From NCBI GenBank assembly GCA_022711115.1, contig JAKLFP010000007.1, positions 62,001-126,000 on the forward strand: a stretch of DNA of 64,000 bases. Direction: 5' to 3'. Below are positions 8,329-15,856 of the stretch, piece by piece. Source of the DNA: Candidatus Omnitrophota bacterium. GTDB taxonomy: Bacteria; Omnitrophota; Omnitrophia; Omnitrophales; Aquincolibacteriaceae. Both the position numbers and the translations under genes were made by a program. The stretch's first letter is position 1. The number at the start of each line of letters is the position of its first letter. Under the pieces are notes generated by a model. The model was not told where the DNA came from. It did no database searches and saw only the letters and a list, made by a program, of their open reading frames with translations.

Positions 8329-8892
8329 ATGGCAGTGAATACGAAAACACCGGAAGCTCAAGATCCTCAGCCTTCCTCCGCGAAGTGCGGCTGTCAGGCC
8401 AATGAGGAAGAAATGCTTCGCAGCCTTGATACGGTGATCGATGGTTTTATCGACACCGATGGCGCTTTGGTCCCTATTCTTCAGACCGCCCAAAACCTCT
8501 TCGGGTATCTTCCCGAAAAAGTCCTCAAACATATCAGCTTACGCCTGAAGATTCCTTACAGCGAAGTGACGGGTGTTGTCAGTTTTTATTCCTTTTTTTC
8601 TACAGTGCCCAGAGGAAAACATGTGGTTCGGGTTTGTCTCGGAACCGCGTGTTATGTCCGTGGCGGAAAGGAAGTCCTTGAGGCGTTCAAAAAGAACCTC
8701 AAGATCAATGTCGGGGAAACAACGCCGGATCGGATGTTTTCACTGGAAGTAGGGCGCTGTTTCGGGGCCTGCGGGTTGGCGCCTGTTGCCATGATTGACG
8801 ACGATGTGCATCAGCGGGTCAAATCGGCCAAGATCCGGGACATCATCAGCCAATATCAGCACGAAGGTGAAGATGTGAAGGAGGCCCGCTAA
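8329..8892 (+). CDS. hydC: HydC, NuoE-like [2Fe-2S] subunit of hydrogenase 1
   Basis: A 187-residue thioredoxin-like ferredoxin subunit. The four cluster cysteines are in CLGTACYV (C-x4-C) and CFGACG (C-x3-C). It passes electrons between the flavin subunit HydB and the hydrogenase. A 30-residue N-terminal tail with a CGC motif is not part of the usual fold. The next gene begins one base after its stop, so hydC, hydB and hydA are one operon. A Rex-type palindrome lies just upstream. Confidence 0.9.
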   Translation: MAVNTKTPEAQDPQPSSAKCGCQANEEEMLRSLDTVIDGFIDTDGALVPILQTAQNLFGYLPEKVLKHISLRLKIPYSEVTGVVSFYSFFSTVPRGKHVVRVCLGTACYVRGGKEVLEAFKKNLKINVGETTPDRMFSLEVGRCFGACGLAPVAMIDDDVHQRVKSAKIRDIISQYQHEGEDVKEAR

Positions 8893-8893
8893 T

Positions 8894-11800
8894 ATGCCGC
8901 TTCAAAAAATCACATCTTCTCAGGAACTGGATAGGATCAAAAAGGCTGTTCTAGATGCGAGAGCAAAAAATGCCGCGCAGAAGAAAATCCTGCTTTGCGC
9001 GGGTGCCGGTTGTATTGCTTCAGGATCCTTACAGCTTAAGAAGGCTCTCGAGAAAAAAATCCAAGAGGAAAACCTTGCGGTGGAGGTGGTGGAAACCGGT
9101 TGCCTGGGGCCTTGTGCTCAGGGGCCTGTGATCGTGATCAGTCCGGATCAGACTTTTTATGAAAATCTTAAGCCCGAAGATGCCTCTGATATTGTCAACG
9201 AGCACCTGAGAAAAGGAAAGCTTGTCGAGAGGCTTGTTCCTCGGAATATCAAAAATGACAAACCTGTCTTGAAACAATCCGATATGGATTTTTTTCAGAA
9301 GCAAATCAAGATTGTCCTGCGGAATTGCGGGAGAATCGATCCCTTAAAGATCGAAGATTATATCGCGGAAGATGGCTACCAGGCGCTTGCCAAAGTGTTG
9401 ACATCCCTGACGCCGGATGAAGTGATCAAGCAGGTGAAGAAATCCGGTCTTCGCGGTCGCGGCGGTGCTGGTTTTTCGACTGGTTTAAAATGGGAATTGA
9501 CCCGTAAGGCTTCGGGTGACGTGAAGTACGCAATTTGCAATGCCGACGAAGGGGATCCCGGAGCTTTTATGGATCGCAGCGTGCTCGAGGGCGATCCTCA
9601 CAGCGTGATTGAAGGGATGGTGATCGCGGCCTATGCGATCGGAGCCTCACGCGGTTTTGTTTATGTGCGTGCCGAATATCCGCTGGCCGTTTCAAGGCTT
9701 ACAAAAGCCATCGAACATGCCAAAGAGTCCGGACTTCTCGGCGAACATATCTTAGGAACTTCCTTTAACTTTGACTTGGAAATCCGCATGGGATCCGGAG
9801 CTTTTGTTTGCGGCGAAGAAACAGCGCTCATGCGTTCTATCGAAGGCAAACGAGGTGAACCGAGGCCTCGTCCGCCTTTCCCGGCACAAAAGGGTTTATG
9901 GGATAAGCCAAGCCTTCTGAATAATGTCGAAACTTATGCGAATATCCCCATGATCCTTTTAAGAGGTGCGGATTGGTATGCGACATACGGAACCGAGCAA
10001 AGCAAAGGGACCAAAGTTTTCGCTTTGGCGGGTGCTGTCCGGAATACCGGGCTTGTGGAAGTGCCGATCGGCACGCCGCTTGGAGAGCTCATCTATGAGA
10101 TCGGCGGCGGCATCAAAGGGGGTAAAAAATATAAAGCAGCACAGATCGGCGGACCCTCAGGTGGGTGTATCCCAAAAGAATTTCTAAATGTTGCGTTGGA
10201 TTACAAGACCCTGGAAGAATTGGGCGCCATCATGGGATCCGGCGGTTTGATCGTGATGGACGAAGATTCCTGCATGGTGGATGTGGCGCGGTTTTTTTTG
10301 GATTTTGTGCAGGATGAATCCTGCGGAAAATGTGTGCCGTGTCGCGTCGGGACCAAACGCATGCTTGAGATCTTGGAAAGAATTTGCGCAGGCGAAGGCG
10401 AAGAAGGGGATGTTGAAAAGCTGATCCGGTTGGGACTTCAGATCAAGGAAACATCCTTGTGCGGGCTCGGGCAGACAGCGCCGAATCCTGTTTTGTCCAC
10501 CATCCGTCATTTCCGTAAGGAATATGATCAGCATATTCGAGAAAAACACTGTGAAGCCGGCGTTTGTCCTTCCTTGGTCCGTGCGCCATGTCAAAGCGCA
10601 TGTCCCGCGGGTGTGGATGTCCCTGGCTTTGTGTCACTTGTGGGTGAAAAACGTTATGCCGAAGCCCTTAAACTTCACCGCGAAAGGAATCCTTTTGCGG
10701 CAGTGTGTGCCCGTGTGTGTTTTCATACCTGTGAAGAAAAATGCCGGCGGGCGACGCTAGATGATTCTGTTTCGATTCGCGGGGTCAAACGTTTTATGGT
10801 GGATCAGGAAGTCATTATTCAGATTCCGGAAGTCCATCATCATGACCAAAATGCCGCTCGGAAAATTGCCATCATCGGAGCAGGACCTGCAGGGCTTTCC
10901 TGCGCCTACTTTTTGGCCCGCTTGGGGTATCGGCCGACCATTTTTGAATCGGAACCCCGTCCGGGAGGCATGCTGGTTCAGACAATTCCGGCATATCGAT
11001 TACCCCGTGAAACATTGGCGCGCGAAATCCGCATGATCGAGCAGTTAGGGGTCACGATTGAGACCAATAAGAAGCTCGGACAGGATTTTTCTTTGCAGGA
11101 TCTTCGGGATAAAAAATATGACGCCATCTTTATCGGTATCGGGGCTCCGGAATCCTTCGGTCTTGGTGTTGCTGGCGAAGATGCGGATGGCGTTGTGATG
11201 GCGCTTCCGTTCCTTAAACAATACAACATTCGCGGGTCCGTGCCTGTCGGGAAAAAAGTGATCGTGGTCGGTGGAGGGAATGCTGCGATCGATGCGGCCA
11301 GGACCGCTCTCCGCCTCGGCGCCGAGCAGGTCACTGTGCTTTACAGGCGCAGTCAGGAAGAAATGCCGGCTTATGAAGAAGAAGTCCGTGAATCTCTTTA
11401 TGAAGGGGTCAAATTGATGCCGCTGACGCATCCTGTGGAAATTCTAAAAACCCAGGACAATAAACTTTCCGGTGTTAGATGCATGACCATGAAACTCGGA
11501 GATTATGATCAGAGCGGACGGCGACGTCCGACCACAGACGGTGCGGATCAGTTTATTCTTGAAGCGGATCAGGTGATTGTGGCAATCGGTCAGACATTGA
11601 ATCCGGGCAGGATTTTTGCGATGAAAGATGCCGAATTGAAGATGACTACTAACGGTTTTATTTATGCGGATTCTGTGACCGGCCAGACATCGGTTCCAGG
11701 AATTTTCGCCGGTGGCGATGTCGCGACAGGACCTTGGTCTGTGGTCGCGGCGATCGGAGCCGGAGAGATCGCGGCGGTGGGTATCGATCAATATTTGACC

Positions 11801-12034
11801 GGAGAAAATCACGCTTTCTGGCGGGAAGAAAAAGTTGTGGATACGGACTATGATCCGGATGTGGATCCTGTGCCTTATCCTCGCGAGCCTGTGCGCTCGA
11901 TTGCTGTTGAAAAAAGAAAGCACAATTTCGATGAAGTGGAACTTTCCTGGAATGAGAATGTGGCGCAACGTCAGGCTAAGCGCTGCTTGCGTTGCGATTA
12001 TGGCAAGTCGGTGAAACGGCGAGGGAATCGGTAA
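8894..12034 (+). CDS. hydB: HydB (NuoF-like) fused to a GltD/NfnB-like flavoprotein
   Basis: A 1046-residue two-part protein. Residues 1-115 are a thioredoxin-like [2Fe-2S] domain (CAGAGC; CLGPC). Residues 130-565 are NuoF/HydB: an NADH/FMN-binding glycine-rich loop (GLRGRGGAGFSTGLKW), the SLBB region, and CGKCVPC for a [4Fe-4S] cluster. From about 570 the protein is GltD-like: two clusters (CQSACPAG and CARVCFHTCEEKC), the FAD loop IGAGPAGLSC near 657, and the NADP(H) loop VGGGNAAIDAA near 792. The usual C-terminal two-cluster ferredoxin domain of HydB is absent, replaced by this module. So one chain may use both NAD(H) and NADP(H). The gene overlaps hydA by one base. Confidence 0.9.
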   Translation: MPLQKITSSQELDRIKKAVLDARAKNAAQKKILLCAGAGCIASGSLQLKKALEKKIQEENLAVEVVETGCLGPCAQGPVIVISPDQTFYENLKPEDASDIVNEHLRKGKLVERLVPRNIKNDKPVLKQSDMDFFQKQIKIVLRNCGRIDPLKIEDYIAEDGYQALAKVLTSLTPDEVIKQVKKSGLRGRGGAGFSTGLKWELTRKASGDVKYAICNADEGDPGAFMDRSVLEGDPHSVIEGMVIAAYAIGASRGFVYVRAEYPLAVSRLTKAIEHAKESGLLGEHILGTSFNFDLEIRMGSGAFVCGEETALMRSIEGKRGEPRPRPPFPAQKGLWDKPSLLNNVETYANIPMILLRGADWYATYGTEQSKGTKVFALAGAVRNTGLVEVPIGTPLGELIYEIGGGIKGGKKYKAAQIGGPSGGCIPKEFLNVALDYKTLEELGAIMGSGGLIVMDEDSCMVDVARFFLDFVQDESCGKCVPCRVGTKRMLEILERICAGEGEEGDVEKLIRLGLQIKETSLCGLGQTAPNPVLSTIRHFRKEYDQHIREKHCEAGVCPSLVRAPCQSACPAGVDVPGFVSLVGEKRYAEALKLHRERNPFAAVCARVCFHTCEEKCRRATLDDSVSIRGVKRFMVDQEVIIQIPEVHHHDQNAARKIAIIGAGPAGLSCAYFLARLGYRPTIFESEPRPGGMLVQTIPAYRLPRETLAREIRMIEQLGVTIETNKKLGQDFSLQDLRDKKYDAIFIGIGAPESFGLGVAGEDADGVVMALPFLKQYNIRGSVPVGKKVIVVGGGNAAIDAARTALRLGAEQVTVLYRRSQEEMPAYEEEVRESLYEGVKLMPLTHPVEILKTQDNKLSGVRCMTMKLGDYDQSGRRRPTTDGADQFILEADQVIVAIGQTLNPGRIFAMKDAELKMTTNGFIYADSVTGQTSVPGIFAGGDVATGPWSVVAAIGAGEIAAVGIDQYLTGENHAFWREEKVVDTDYDPDVDPVPYPREPVRSIAVEKRKHNFDEVELSWNENVAQRQAKRCLRCDYGKSVKRRGNR

Positions 12035-13806
12035 TGCCTAAGATTTTTGTGAATCATAAAGAGGTCGAAGTCAAAGCGGATACCACCATTCTGGAGGCGG
12101 CAAAATCTCTAGGGTTGCACATTCCAACGCTTTGTTACTATGAAGGTAAGCCGCCGATTGGTGCTTGTCGGGTCTGTCTTGTTGAAGTGGAAGGGGCTAA
12201 AACGCTGGTGGCGGCTTGTTCGACCCCTGTTGTGGAAGGCATGAAAATTCATACCAACAATAAAAGAGTGCGCGAGGCGAGACGGACAGTGGTGGAACTT
12301 CTTTTGAGCGAGCATGAAGGCAGTTGCCAGTATTGCGCGCGCAGTCACGATTGTGAATTGAAAGAAATTGCATCACACTTGGGGATTGAAGACATCCATT
12401 ATAAAGGTGAAAAACCTGAAGTGAAAATTGACGCAAGCACGCCTGCCCTCGTTCGGGACTCTGGTAAATGCATCAAATGCCGTCGTTGCGTTACCGTTTG
12501 CCGTGAGGTGCAGGGAGTGGGCTCGCTTTTCCCGCAGAAACGCGGGTATAAAACCATGATTGGTCCGGCGTTTGTATTAGATTTGGATCAGGTGGCTTGC
12601 GTTCAGTGCGGTCAGTGTGCGGCCATCTGTCCTGTCGGTGCGATCCAAGAGAAAAATGACATTGATAAAGTCTGGGAAGCGCTTGAAAACAAGACCAAAC
12701 ATGTGGTGGTGCAGACGGCTCCCGCGATCCGCGCCGCGTTGGGGGAGTGTTTCGGCTATACGCCGGGCACGTTGGTGACAGGAAAAATGATTACAGCCTT
12801 ACGAAGGCTCGGTTTCCACGCGGTTTTTGATACAAATTTTGCCGCGGACCTGACGATTATGGAAGAGGGAACCGAACTGTTAATGCGGCTTAAAAAAGCT
12901 TTGGTAAACAAAGAGCCGGTGGCGCTTCCGATGTTCACAAGTTGTTCGCCGGGTTGGATCAAATTCGCGGAATACTATTATCCCGACTTTCTTCCGAATA
13001 TTTCCACCTGCAAATCCCCTCAGCAAATGTTCGGTGCCGTGGCAAAGACTTATTATGCCTCGAAAAAAGGAGTGAATCCCGCGGATATGGTCGTGGTGTC
13101 CATCATGCCCTGCACGGCAAAAAAGTTTGAAGCCCAGCGCCCTGAAATGAATGCCAGCGGGTTTCAGGATGTGGATTATGTTCTCACCACCCGCGAACTC
13201 GGTTTCATGATCGAATCTGCGGGTATTGATTTCAAAACGCTTGAAGACGGCGAAATGGATTCGCCGCTTGGATTTTCAACAGGGGCGGCGGATATTTTTG
13301 CGAATACCGGGGGTGTGATGGAAGCCGCGTTGCGAACGGTGTATGAGATTGTGACCGGAAAAGAGTTCCCGGCGTCGGATCTCCGGCTTGCGCCCGTGGA
13401 AGGTTTGAAAGGGATCAAGGAAGCATCCCTTGTGATCAAGGGGACGATTCCGGAGTGGAACTTTTTGGAGAATGTGGAAGTGCGCGTGGCTGTCGCTCAT
13501 GGCCTTGAGAATGCGGCACATCTTATTGACAGTATCAAGGCAGGGAAGGCTCATTATCATTTTATTGAAATTATGACATGCCCGGGGGGATGTATCGGCG
13601 GGGGAGGACAGCCCCGCTACACGGATGATGCCGTCAGATTAGCCAGGATCAATGCTATTTATAAGGAAGATGCCGGGAAAAAGCTTCGCAAATCGCACGC
13701 CAATCCGCAAGTCAAAACTCTGTATGATGAGTTCTTGAAAAAACCACTGGGTGAAAAATCTCATCATCTTCTCCACACAAAATACCAAGAACGTCAAAAA
13801 GTCTAA
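12034..13806 (+). CDS. hydA: HydA, catalytic [FeFe] hydrogenase subunit 1
   Basis: A 590-residue M3-type hydrogenase that makes or consumes H2. From the N-terminus: a plant-type [2Fe-2S] domain, the His-ligated cluster HEGSCQYCARSHDC, two [4Fe-4S] sites (CIKCRRCVTVC, CVQCGQCAAIC), then the H-cluster domain. Motif L2 (IMPCTAKKFE) and L3 (MTCPGGC followed by GGGGQP) are canonical. L1 reads TSCSPGW: Ser305 stands where the usual TSCCPxW has the cysteine that ligates the H-cluster [4Fe-4S] part, while Cys304, the proton-transfer position, remains. The start at 12034 overlaps the hydB stop as TAATG. Rex follows. Confidence 0.9.
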   Translation: MPKIFVNHKEVEVKADTTILEAAKSLGLHIPTLCYYEGKPPIGACRVCLVEVEGAKTLVAACSTPVVEGMKIHTNNKRVREARRTVVELLLSEHEGSCQYCARSHDCELKEIASHLGIEDIHYKGEKPEVKIDASTPALVRDSGKCIKCRRCVTVCREVQGVGSLFPQKRGYKTMIGPAFVLDLDQVACVQCGQCAAICPVGAIQEKNDIDKVWEALENKTKHVVVQTAPAIRAALGECFGYTPGTLVTGKMITALRRLGFHAVFDTNFAADLTIMEEGTELLMRLKKALVNKEPVALPMFTSCSPGWIKFAEYYYPDFLPNISTCKSPQQMFGAVAKTYYASKKGVNPADMVVVSIMPCTAKKFEAQRPEMNASGFQDVDYVLTTRELGFMIESAGIDFKTLEDGEMDSPLGFSTGAADIFANTGGVMEAALRTVYEIVTGKEFPASDLRLAPVEGLKGIKEASLVIKGTIPEWNFLENVEVRVAVAHGLENAAHLIDSIKAGKAHYHFIEIMTCPGGCIGGGGQPRYTDDAVRLARINAIYKEDAGKKLRKSHANPQVKTLYDEFLKKPLGEKSHHLLHTKYQERQKV

Positions 13807-13852
13807 GGTATTATTTTTTTGTTGCATCGTAAAACAAAATTTGTTATATTTT

Positions 13853-13874
13853 AATCGTTCATAATTTCACGATT
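13853..13874. promoter_or_regulatory. Candidate Rex operator in front of rex
   Basis: AATCGT and ACGATT flank TCATAATTTC. The core resembles the operator at 8291 base by base, sharing GTTC-N-T-N-ATTTCAC. It ends four bases before the rex start codon, so binding would repress rex itself, a common arrangement for this regulator. An adjacent AACAAAATTTGTT (13833-13845) is a second short palindrome. Confidence 0.55.
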
Positions 13875-13877
13875 GAT

Positions 13878-14495
13878 ATGAAAAAACTCCCCCGGAAAAC
13901 GATTACGAGAGTGTTGCTTTACATCCGGACCCTGGAGGCGCTGGCCAAAGAGAAACGATTTCTTGTTTCTTCGAAACAGCTGTCGGAGATTACGGGGCTT
14001 TCGGATGTCAAGATTCGAAAGGACATCTCGAATTTTAAGAAAATCGGCAAACCGAGGGTAGGTTACAAGACTCTTGATCTGAAGCGCACTTTAGAAAATT
14101 ATCTGCTTCAGAATAATGTGGTTCATTTGGCGCTCTTTGGGGTGGGTAATTTAGGTTCTGCTATTTTGAGTTATCCGGGATTCCACCAGAACAAGATAAA
14201 ATTGGTGGCGGCTTTTGATATCGATCGTCGTAAAATCGGTAAAACCATCAATGGGGTGAAGATCTATCCGGTGGAGCGAGCTCCTGAGATCATCAAGAAG
14301 TATCATGCGGACATCGGAATTATTGCCGTGCCGAAGGAACATTGCCAAGAAGTCGCGGATTATATGGTTTTGTCGGGACTTAGCCGAATCTTGAATTTCG
14401 CGCCTTATTCGGTCAGTGTCCCGGCAAAAGTGCAAGTGCGTAGCATTGATTTCACGATCAAAATTTTATCGCTTTTTTGTGACGCACATAAATAA
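13878..14495 (+). CDS. rex: Rex, NADH/NAD+-sensing transcriptional repressor
   Basis: A 205-residue Rex-family protein. The N-terminal winged helix (residues 1-75) holds the recognition segment GLSDVKIRKDISNF. The Rossmann domain has the NADH loop FGVGNLG near 86, then FDIDRRKIG, and ends in the family text ILNFAPYSVSVP. Rex leaves DNA when NADH rises and commonly controls fermentation and hydrogenase genes. Its gene lies between the two hydrogenase operons, with matching palindromes ahead of operon 1 and of rex. Confidence 0.92.
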   Translation: MKKLPRKTITRVLLYIRTLEALAKEKRFLVSSKQLSEITGLSDVKIRKDISNFKKIGKPRVGYKTLDLKRTLENYLLQNNVVHLALFGVGNLGSAILSYPGFHQNKIKLVAAFDIDRRKIGKTINGVKIYPVERAPEIIKKYHADIGIIAVPKEHCQEVADYMVLSGLSRILNFAPYSVSVPAKVQVRSIDFTIKILSLFCDAHK

Positions 14496-14525
14496 ATAGT
14501 AGTGCCTGAGAATATTTATACCGTC

Positions 14526-14578
14526 TTGATTTTATGGGTTTGCTGGACCATACTGTTAACCCAAAAAGTTAAAATCAA
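14526..14578 (+). promoter_or_regulatory. Two-part inverted repeat ahead of the second hydrogenase operon
   Basis: TTGATTTTA (14526-14534) is the exact reverse complement of TAAAATCAA (14570-14578). Inside it, TGGGTT (14535-14540) pairs with AACCCA (14558-14563). Together they make a 15-bp stem with a six-base bulge and a 17-base loop, ending 21 bp before the AhpD-like gene. No T-run follows, so it is not a plus-strand terminator. It could be a leader hairpin or two operator half-sites. Confidence 0.4.
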
Positions 14579-14599
14579 AGCGGTGCTAAGGAGGTTGCT

Positions 14600-14941
14600 A
14601 TGGAATACAACGCCACACAACTTTTGAAGCAGTTCAATGAAGCCATGGTGGATATTCGTAAGGCCCTTCCGAAGGAATATGAGGCCTTCATGAAGGAAAA
14701 AGAAACTGTGCTGAAATCCGGGAAGATTCCGGAAAAGACGAAGTGGTTGCTTCTTTTGACAGCCAGCGTTACCCAAAAGTGTCCGGTTTGTATTCCGCGT
14801 GCGGTTCAACATTGTTTGGATGCAGGATGGACCAAAGAAGAAATGCTTGAAGCGTGCATGGTGGCAGTGCTGGTGGGTGGATCGAGCGCGATGACTTATG
14901 TCACTTTTGTAGACAAGGCTATTGAGGAATTAAAGAAGTAA
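14600..14941 (+). CDS. AhpD-like carboxymuconolactone decarboxylase family protein
   Basis: A 113-residue all-helical protein. The redox motif CPVC followed by a His seven residues later is the AhpD-type active site, used for thiol-disulfide chemistry and peroxide reduction rather than decarboxylation. It opens the operon of the second hydrogenase, where an oxygen- or peroxide-protective role would make sense (inference). AAGGAGG lies nine bases upstream of its ATG. Confidence 0.8.
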   Translation: MEYNATQLLKQFNEAMVDIRKALPKEYEAFMKEKETVLKSGKIPEKTKWLLLLTASVTQKCPVCIPRAVQHCLDAGWTKEEMLEACMVAVLVGGSSAMTYVTFVDKAIEELKK

Positions 14942-14976
14942 AGGGAAAGAGATCTTTTTTATAGGAGCGGCAGAGT

Positions 14977-15468
14977 ATGAATAAAAAAGTTATTGAGCAA
15001 GAGATCAGAGAAATCGCTGATGCCTGGAAGGGCAAAGAGGGGAATCTGATCATGGTGCTGCATGAAATCCAGAATCGCTATGGTTATGTGCCGAGAGAGG
15101 TCTCTTTAGTGCTTTCCGAGATCTTGGACGTGCCCTTAGCGCGTATTTATGAAGTGATCACGTTCTATCATTTTTTTCGCCTGACGCCCCCGGGCAAACA
15201 TACCATTTCCGTTTGCATGGGAACCGCCTGCTACCTCAAGGGAGGCACGGAACTCCTGGCGGAATTCGAACATCTCCTTTGCGTCAAGCCAGGCCAAACG
15301 ACCAAAGACGGGCAATTCCATCTCGAAGTAGTCCGTTGTCTGGGATGCTGCGGTCTGGCTCCGGTAGTCAAAATTGAAGACAAAGTGTACGGCGGTGTTA
15401 AAAAGAAAGATATCGGTGATATCATCGCTTTTTATTCCAAAGAAGCGGAAGCGAAAGTCGCTGATTGA
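14977..15468 (+). CDS. hndA: HndA, NuoE-like [2Fe-2S] subunit of hydrogenase 2
   Basis: A 163-residue thioredoxin-like ferredoxin with cluster cysteines in CMGTACYL (C-x4-C) and CLGCCG (C-x3-C). It is a paralogue of HydC of operon 1 but lacks that protein's N-terminal tail. The four-gene order that follows (NuoE-like, small [2Fe-2S], NuoF-like, HydA) is that of the Hnd NAD(P)-linked hydrogenase of Desulfovibrio. Confidence 0.88.
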   Translation: MNKKVIEQEIREIADAWKGKEGNLIMVLHEIQNRYGYVPREVSLVLSEILDVPLARIYEVITFYHFFRLTPPGKHTISVCMGTACYLKGGTELLAEFEHLLCVKPGQTTKDGQFHLEVVRCLGCCGLAPVVKIEDKVYGGVKKKDIGDIIAFYSKEAEAKVAD

Positions 15469-15484
15469 ACGAGGGAAAAGCTAA

Positions 15485-15838
15485 ATGAAGGAAAAATTAA
15501 ATAAAGATAATTTAGGGAAGATCAAAGAAAAAATATTGGCATCCGGGAAAAATTGGATCAAAGTCGGGTTCAGTACGTGCGGGATCGCCGCCGGGGCGCA
15601 AGAAGTTTATGATGTGCTTTGTGAGGAGGCCCGCAAACACAATGCCGATGTTGATATCAAAAAATGCGGTTGCGTGGGGATGTGTTCCGTCGAACCGCTG
15701 GTGGAAGTTTGCGTCAAGGGATTGCCGCGTGTTTTTTACGGGAAGGTGGACAGGGAGACCGCAATTAAAATCGTGGAAAAACACGTGTGTGGCCACTTGC
15801 TTGTGAACGATCATATTTGCGACGTCAAAATTACCTGA
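15485..15838 (+). CDS. hndB: HndB-like [2Fe-2S] ferredoxin subunit
   Basis: A 117-residue protein of the thioredoxin-like [2Fe-2S] ferredoxin group. The likely cluster ligands are a Cys in GFSTCG near residue 30 and cysteines in KKCGCVGMC near 61. Its fold corresponds to the N-terminal [2Fe-2S] domain of a full HydB. Here that domain is a separate subunit, while HndC has lost the cysteines. It lies 16 bp after hndA and 18 bp before hndC. Confidence 0.8.
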   Translation: MKEKLNKDNLGKIKEKILASGKNWIKVGFSTCGIAAGAQEVYDVLCEEARKHNADVDIKKCGCVGMCSVEPLVEVCVKGLPRVFYGKVDRETAIKIVEKHVCGHLLVNDHICDVKIT

Positions 15839-15856
15839 GAGGTAAGGGAATTCATT

